A DNA stretch of 64,000 nucleotides, taken from the NCBI RefSeq assembly GCF_008831285.2, contig NC_045150.1, positions 62,001 to 126,000 of the forward strand, given 5' to 3'. Below, piece by piece: positions 56,919 to 64,000 of the stretch. The notes under the pieces were generated by a model that saw nothing but the letters and a program-made list of their open reading frames with translations, was not told the DNA's origin and searched no databases. This DNA is from Nymphaea colorata. Lineage: Eukaryota; Streptophyta; Magnoliopsida; Nymphaeales; Nymphaeaceae. Positions within the stretch are counted from its first letter, which is position 1; every line of letters begins with the position of its first letter. The position numbers were made by a program, and so were the translations under genes.

Positions 56919-58955
56919 TCATGAATCAAATGAACTTTCTTAGTAAGACAACTTCCTATATAAACCATGTTTCTGATTGACCCAAATTTGGTTTTGGATG
57001 AATGATACCTGCAAAGCATTCTTACATTGCAACTCAAGACATCCTTGATCAGCTTAAACATTCTGGATAGAACCCATGTGAAGATACATAATCTATAAAA
57101 CATTTATGTGGTAAGAGATGCAATTAAGCATCATGTTCAAAAAGATATGGTTGCAACATGACCTCAACACAAGAGGTATGCGATATGGCAATTGTTGGCA
57201 AGAGGATAGATGCTGCACAAACATAATGCATGGTGTAGATTTATCTTTCCACTATCACCCCAAATCCTGCAAGCTACAGTGAGTCATCTAATAAGCTGGA
57301 AGTGCATTTACTGAAACAATATCACCTAGCCACTTAAAAACTTTGAATTAAAATGCTACAAATATCTTGATTTAAAGAAATCCCTTTTCATAAAATCACC
57401 TCGAAAAAACTTAATTTTGCTGGGTACGGTAAATTCTTTGTCCAAAGCATATTTACAACATCATAATCAGTAATTAGAATTCTAAAACTAACTCCTTTCA
57501 TTTTATCTATTCCTTTGATGTAATATGCACTCATTATCAAATGAAATACCCTCCCTTGTCAAAAACCACACGTTACTTGAGATGACAATCTTGCAATTTT
57601 ATGCAAATTCCACATTATCCTTCAAGCAAAGGCTTTTTAAAGATAACATGCATGATGAGAATCTATCTGGTCAAGGTCTAAATGAGCAAAAGGACGTACA
57701 AAAGCTAGTAAACAAAAAACAGTTCATTGTAGGAAAAGTATATGTATACTTAACTATACTAAAACTGGGCATCACATATTTACCTGTTAATGACCCGAAG
57801 ATCCAATGGGAAGTGATGCTACTAATATGGCATTATTGAACTTCTAGTCATTATAACAAATGATGGGGTTAGGGTATCTGACCATTAATGTATTATTTTG
57901 AGTTGGGAATGCTATGAATCAAATGAACATAGTAAGACAACTTTCATATACAAACCATGCTTATGATTGACCAAAATTTGGTTTTGGATGGATGATACCT
58001 GCAAAACATAACTCAACAATCTTTTGCTTTGTCTACAGATAACATCCTTGATCAGCTTGGACATCCTGGATAGAACCCATGTGAAGATCTAGAATCTATA
58101 CAATGTTTACATGGTTAGAGATGTGATTAAGCATCATATTAGAAAAAATACAACATGGAACTCAAAAACAAGAAATATGCTATTGACAGCCGTGCCTAAT
58201 GACAATTGTTGCAAGAGGACATATGCTGCACAAACATAATATAGAGTAGATATATCTTCTTCTCTCTCGCCAAATCAGTTCAAGCTACTCTAAGTCATCT
58301 TAGCTCCAAATGCATTTACTGAATCAACATCACCTACCCACTCAAAACTTTGAATTAAAATGCTACAAAACTCATGTGTTAAAGAAATTCCAACCCATGA
58401 AATTACCTTGAAAAAACTTAACTTTGCTGGATATTATAAATTCTTTTTCCAAAGCATATTTACAAAGTAACATTATAGGTGGTACTTAAAATTCTAAAAC
58501 TAATTGTTTTTATTTTAATGAAAAGAACTAGTTTTCTATATGCTTATTTCTATACAATATCCACTCATTATCAAATGAAAGAGCCTCTTATCGAAACCCA
58601 CATGTTACTTGATATGAGAATCTTGCAATTTTTATGCAGATTCCACTTTATCCTTCAAGCAAAGGTTTTTTTAAGATAACATGCATGATGAGAATTTATG
58701 TTGTCAAGGTCTAAATGAGCAAGAGTATCACAACATTGTATGGTCGTATGGAAGCTATTTAACAAACAACAGTTCATTTTAGAAGCATGTGTACATAAGT
58801 ATACCCAAAGCCAGCATCACATATTACTTGGTAAGGACCTAAGGTTTCAATGGGAAATGATGCTACTAATATGGCATTACTGAATTTCCGGTCATTATAT
58901 CAATTAGTGAGGTTAGTGTATCTAATAGTTAATATTATGTTGAGTTGAGAATGCT
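56919..58955. repeat. Tandem duplication of a ~1-kb noncoding unit
   Basis: Unit 1 (about 56919-57917) and unit 2 (about 57918-58955) align in the same orientation along their length. Matching landmarks are TAGTAAGACAACTT (56941 and 57930), TTTGGTTTTGGATG, CTGGATAGAACCCATGTGAA, CATGATGAGAAT (57651 and 58684) and ATATGGCATTA (57825 and 58869). The offset grows from 989 to 1044 because of small indels. No coding potential is conserved between the copies. Confidence 0.88.
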
Positions 58956-61899
58956 AGAATTCACCGACTCCTTTGAAGGCCATTAAAGATCCAACTTCAT
59001 TTTGGATGTCAACATTTTATGAAAATAACCTTTACACCTATCCACTTACCATCTAAATAAAGTTCATAAAAGTATGTGTAAATGGAATGGGGCCTCAAAG
59101 TGTCACTATGAACCACAAAATAGTGAAAACATGTAAAAAAAATTCATTTGAAACATTAGCAACACAATGCAATTCAAGAATGAAATGCCTCTACAATCGA
59201 AATCTTATAAAGCTCAATTAAAATGTGTTTTGAAAATATAATGATAACAACTTAGCAACTGCACTTGATTAGTAGAAGAGGTGCTCAAATACCTTCAACT
59301 AACTTGCCCTTGGTAGTGAATACAAGAATTATCTACAAGATGTAACTCATCCAACAGCCAACTTTCTTGTGTTGTCCAGTTCATTTAGAACATTTCAATA
59401 TTAACATGTGCATTTTTAGAACAACAAAAAGGTAATTTACATACATCATTGCATTAAACATGACCACTACCCAAAGGGAAACTTGCACAATGTGCTTTTG
59501 ACTAAGATGAATATTAGCAATGAATTAACAAGAATCCAAATATATCAAAGAAAACGTAATATTAAAGCATCATTTACTATATAGAAAAGATAATCACCAA
59601 TGATTTTCTTCACACTTTTTTGTTCGTTAATGTGGACATACATGTCCAATCTAGAAATCCATATATACATCAAGCCTAACCAAACATGCATTGTTGTCAC
59701 TTATGGAATTTGTTAATTGTAGTAACAAAATGCATGCTGGTTCATTTTAGATTTCTACATGTTCAAGGAAAAAGGAATAACAATTTTAGAAAATACAAAA
59801 AATTACTAGTGAAGGTCTTTTCAGATTACTTTATTTTAGTTAATCCTCTTGTTTATTTTTCCAAGATAATGTGTATCTTACAAAATATTAAATAAAATGT
59901 CTAAAAGTTACAAACTTGGAGGGCATAAGCTAGTAAAAGTGGCAACTCACAATGAAAAATATTTTTTTTTATATCAAAAAGAGAAGTTGCATCCAAAACA
60001 AACTAGAAGGGGAAAGACATATACATTTGTCTTGGAATGTCAATCATAATGACAAAAGAATGTACTTAAATATATTTATGCATGTGGAGACATATATGTA
60101 GTTGCTATGATGGCTTGTAAAAACTTACCAATATACAAAAACCTTCATATTGTCAACTATCTCCTAGTAAAAATATGAGTTACATGTTAGATAAAAGATT
60201 TTATTGAACAACTACCACATGGAAGTACCATTCAAAAAGATATTGAGATCCCCTAAATAAAGCCCATAAAATATCTCAAAAATAACACTACCGTTCCAAG
60301 TATTTATGAGCACTTTAAGGAAACATGAATATTCAGAACTTACTTTCACAACTTTTGTGTTGTTGATGCTTGGTATCTAACAATTATTCTTTGATGGTGT
60401 GTGTAAATGATGTGAAACAATTGGAATGGATGTATTGTCAAAGGATTTTGAGGTATGAGTGTGCACTGTCCGATCCACTCTACTCGGATGGTAGAGATAG
60501 AGTCAAAAAAAGATATAAGTTTTCACTTTAATAAAATCTGATGAAAGGTTGTATAGGTAGTCCCCTTAAAATTTTCATTGTTGCGTAACTCTTTAGCTTT
60601 TCCTTTTCGGTATTAGATTTTATTCCAAATCATAAACCAGCATTGATTGCATGAGGTCACGTACATGCAAGATTAAAATACAATTAAAAATAACATACCT
60701 TCATTTGATATTCTAAGAGAAGTTACTAATAGACCTATGAGCTCAAACATAACATAGTATGCATAACTCAATAAAAGTCTTCTCACCACAAAAAGAAAGA
60801 AAGAGCTTCCCTAATCAGTAGGGTGTCCAGGCTCACCTTTGCAAGTGCCCACGTGTGTCAATCCACCAAAACATGTGAAAAATGTAAGTATATACCAAAT
60901 TTTGAGTATGAAAATTTCTTTTAAGTCCCTAAATCTACACTACAACTTTTTTTTTTTTGACTTTCCTAATCCACCGTAAATATATTAACTTTACTTTTCC
61001 CCTTTTAAGCAATTCTGACCAATTAAGGTTCCTAAAAAGCTAACTCAATATTTCAATAATTCTTTTTACATATTAAAGTGCTACCATATGAAGCTGAAAT
61101 CAAATACCTTATTACTACAAATAATGAACTTGTTCTCTTCTAATAAGTAATAACCCACATCAATTTTTAATCAGTCATCAGTTTTTCTAAGCATACAGGT
61201 CTTTTTTATAATCAGAGAATCCAAAATCACTACTCATGCCAAATAAAAATGGAAATCTCTATCAAAACTTATGAATAATGTATTCTAATATGCCTGTCAA
61301 TTAAGAAAAACTAAGAAAAATTGAAAATAGATGGAGAGTAAATCCTGATTACCAAATTTCAAAATCAAACCGTCTCTCTTCTCTCTTTACCCCTCATTTT
61401 CCCATTTCTTTCCCTCTCTTCCCCTTCTGTTCTCCCTCCCTCCTTCCTTCCCCCTCGTTTACCCATTCTTCACTCCCTTCTTCCTCCATCTCACGCTCTA
61501 CCTCTTTTAGTGCTTATCAAAATATAAAAAGGGTAAAATGGCAAACGGGGTCGAACTCTCCAAATAAGAAAACAAATTTAAAATGACCCAATAGTTTTAC
61601 AAAATACCTCATTTCATTAGTTTTTTTTCAACTAGATGCTCCATCTAAAATTCAAGCATAGCAATTATTCTCCCCTACAATTAAATTTCATCCTTGAATT
61701 TTTTTACTAACCTAAGGAGAAAAAGATAAGTGTAGCAGGATCTCTTGTCATCCCCTCTTTTCCAAATGCCATTTGCTTTAGATACATATGTCCATTGCAC
61801 CTTTATTAATGATGCCTTCTTCCCATAGATATGTGAATTCTTTCGGTTCACCACACATATGGGCTTGATTGAATATGTCAAATATGCTTTCAATTAAAT
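58956..61899. other. AT-rich intergenic DNA
   Basis: No gene was recognised. A strongly pyrimidine-rich stretch (CTCTCTTT, CCCTTCTTCC) occupies 61375-61510. Its position to the left of the minus-strand gypsy relic is compatible with a decayed LTR or polypyrimidine tract, but nothing confirms this. Confidence 0.4.
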
Positions 61900-62650
61900 T
61901 GGCTGCTCCTTTAAAGTATGTTGGGGATCAAGTATGTACTATTTCAACATGGATACATAAAATATATGATGAATCCTAGATAGCCCTAAAAGTCATTTTA
62001 GCTTATATGCCACATCACCAATCTTTTTCATTATTTCATATGGACCAATATCTCGCAGGTTTAACTATGCACTCTTTCATGTATAGACAATGCCATTCTA
62101 AGATGTCTTTCATGTTTTTCCTTGCTTATTGAGTAAATCAAAATTTCATTGGTGAAGACTGTCATAAACTGATCTACATAGAGTTAAGAAACCCAACTCA
62201 TCAAAGCCATAAAACTTGTTAGAACAATCGTTAGCATGAATGACATGACTGGGAATTCAAAATATCCATTACAGTACAAAATACAGTTTTAGGCACATAT
62301 GTAACCTTAATTATGAACTGATGATTCTTAGACCTCAAATCAATTTTTGAAAAGACACATGCACCTTTAAGTTGATCGATAGATTATTAATGCAGGGTAA
62401 AGGATATTTGTTGCACATAGCCACCTTATTCAATTGCATATCATCAATACATAACCTTGGACTGACATTTTTTTTCACAAATAATACTGATGCACCTCAC
62501 AGTGACATACTAAGTCAAATAAACTTTTTCTTCACCAACTTCTACAACTAAACTTTCAACTCTTTTAACTTGGCTAGAGCCATTTTGTGAGGAGCTATAG
62601 CAATTGGTTGAGCTGCTAGAGTAAGTTCAATAGTAAACTCAACTTTGCAA
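61900..62650 (-). mobile_element. Ty3/gypsy relic: reverse transcriptase start joined to integrase C-terminus
   Basis: Read on the minus strand, frames near 62660-62400 give GLPPDCKVEFTIELTLAAQP, then PHKMALAKLKELK, GASVLFVKK and NKYPLP. This is the order at the start of the gypsy reverse transcriptase (GLPP-R--EF-I-L-PG--PI, APAEL-ELK, WGAPVLFVKKKDG, N-YPLPRID). At about 62065-61925 the frames give LRDIGPYEIMKKIGDVAYKL, then LSRIHHIFYVSML, which is the integrase C-terminal block (RYIGPF-I---IG-VAYRL, L--VH-VFHVS-L). The rest of reverse transcriptase, RNase H and the integrase core are missing between them, so a large internal deletion has occurred. Many stops are present. Confidence 0.82.
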
Positions 62651-63543
62651 TCAGGTGGCAATCCAAGTAATTATTTTAAGAACACACTGGAAAACTCACA
62701 AAGAACAGGAACATTTTTTAGCTCCTCTTTTAAAACTAAAATGTTATCACTGACGCGAAAAAAGCTTCATACCTGTTTGCATCCCCAAAATGTATTTCGG
62801 TTTTGGAGTGCTTCAAAAATATGGAGTTTTATTTTGAAATGAGAGAAAAAGAGACTCGCCCGTCGATACAAGGTCCGGCCATTCCCCACGCCAATATTTG
62901 AAATGTCATCCTAAATCCTATATGTATGTGTGCTCAAGTCTAAATAACATTTTTTTAAAATATTGAGACAAATTTTGAAATGATTAAAATATAGTTAAAA
63001 AAAAAGTGGTGTCCTTAGGTCTAGAACTATGGTATTAAGGGTCAACAAACCCTTAATAATTAGTAACTTTAGAAACTTAAGATTGAATTGTTGGAATAGC
63101 CAAATAGTATAGAAAACAAATTGCTTAAAAGGGGCACTTGTAAGATCATTTGAGTTCTTCAAATGTTGTCACTGGAACTCAACTAAAAGATAATTTATAT
63201 TTGAAGATAGTTTTGAAAATCAAAGTTTTCTACTTGTTTGAGGAAATATGATCAGGAATATACTTGTAAATTACTTATTTTGCAAAACATGACTTCAACT
63301 TGTCATGCTTTGTTGTTATCAACCCAAATTTTTCAAAAAAAAGAAAAAGTTTGTATTTTATTATCTGGATTTAAAACCAAGATCTGGAATAGCTTAGCAA
63401 TTGTTCGATCCAAAATAAATCTTTAAACCCAGGTCATTTTACCCAAACACAAATTTGAAACTCTACCTTAGACGCAAGATTTAAATCTAGAACACATTTC
63501 TTTTGGATTAGATATGTGTTAACGGGTCTAGTCTAAACCCAGA
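62651..63543. other. AT-rich intergenic DNA
   Basis: The first 200 bases may continue the gypsy relic upstream of its reverse transcriptase on the minus strand. No gene was recognised in the remainder. Confidence 0.35.
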
Positions 63544-64000
63544 CCCAACTTACTAACTTGTATCATCCAATGTTTGTGTGTAACCCAGGTGAGAAGGTCG
63601 AGTCAGTGCTTTAGAGGTTGACCGTTCAACTATCACGTGATGAGGATGGCGTACAACAACTTCCAACCACCGCCACTGCAGATTCAAGCAGACTGCATGA
63701 GAATCCAACGAGTAGCATTAGATGACATCGCAAGGAGCCGTTGGGCGTGCTTTCTCACCCAACCATCGCTGCAAGGGGCGGATTTCCAAATGACACCTTC
63801 GAGCGTGAAGGCGTCAGTCTCCAACCACTGTCGCTTCAGCTTCCTACAATCTATGGAAGTCTCAGGCATTTAGCGACAGAAGGACGATGCAAGCGATCGG
63901 CTGACTACAACCTATCGAGTGGCTCCTTCCTACAAGCAGAGTTCCAATGTCCGGCAGCTCTGCTCAGGCGTTTGCAGGGGCTATAGGCGAGTGATGCCAG
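63544..64000. other. GC-richer unassigned block at the window edge
   Basis: Base composition rises sharply here compared with the DNA to its left. Open frames of 61-81 codons overlap on both strands. The minus frame reads CRKLKRQWLETDAF then LEGVIWKSAPCSDGWVRKHA, which looks more protein-like than the plus frames, but I recognise no family. The block continues beyond the window, so it may be an LTR, a transposon or the edge of a gene. Confidence 0.3.

Noticed and set aside
1-64000. CRISPR arrays, operons, tRNA genes or bacterial-type systems
   Set aside because: No regular repeat-spacer array, no tRNA fold and no prokaryotic gene organisation were seen; the window is plant nuclear DNA.

Overview
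The window is nuclear DNA from a flowering plant. Three things show this: spliced genes with canonical GT-AG introns, three plant-type housekeeping or meiotic genes, and AT-rich intergenic space full of degraded retrotransposons and MITE-like elements. The coding exons of ABCI1 and of ZIP4 exon 1 are strikingly GC-rich against this AT-rich background. That is common in monocots and some early-diverging angiosperms, but the species cannot be fixed from sequence alone.

Layout. Positions 1-~2500 (minus strand) hold the 5' part of an L1-type LINE: an ORF1 tail and an ORF2 endonuclease domain. It is bordered by a GA/GC-rich minisatellite (2760-3090) and a (TA)n tract. Positions 3371-9700 are mostly empty or repetitive but contain a decayed 5.8S rRNA/ITS2 fragment (about 7420-7725) and a MITE-like inverted-repeat element (9318-9724). 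Positions 9765-18103 (+) hold a broken copy of the plant cyclopropane-fatty-acid synthase gene, which has an N-terminal FAD oxidase domain and a C-terminal SAM methyltransferase domain. Sixteen exon remnants can be placed. Three exons carry single-base frameshifts and two blocks of exons are absent. Positions 18104-22376 are repeats. Positions 22377-22990 (minus) are a beta-tubulin relic. Positions 26087-26755 (minus) encode an intact ABCI1/CcmA ATP-binding subunit for mitochondrial cytochrome c maturation, with an inferred intron in its 5' leader. Positions 33809-37961 (+) are an intact five-exon nucleotide-sugar transporter of the UDP-galactose transporter/GONST5 group. Positions 38587-42690 (+) are a degraded Ty1/copia element. 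Positions ~42730-44640 (minus) are a degraded Ty3/gypsy element with an internal 210-bp duplication. Positions 48309-55636 (+) are an intact five-exon ZIP4/SPO22 meiotic crossover gene. Positions 56919-58955 carry a ~1-kb tandem duplication of noncoding DNA. Positions 61900-62650 (minus) hold a second Ty3/gypsy relic, and the right edge is an unassigned GC-richer block.

The three intact genes act independently: cytochrome c biogenesis in mitochondria, Golgi nucleotide-sugar transport, and meiotic crossover formation. Nothing here looks like a gene cluster or a new defence or metabolic system. The most informative signals are evolutionary: the stepwise decay of the CPA synthase copy, rRNA and tubulin relics, retrotransposons lying next to each other, and local tandem duplications.
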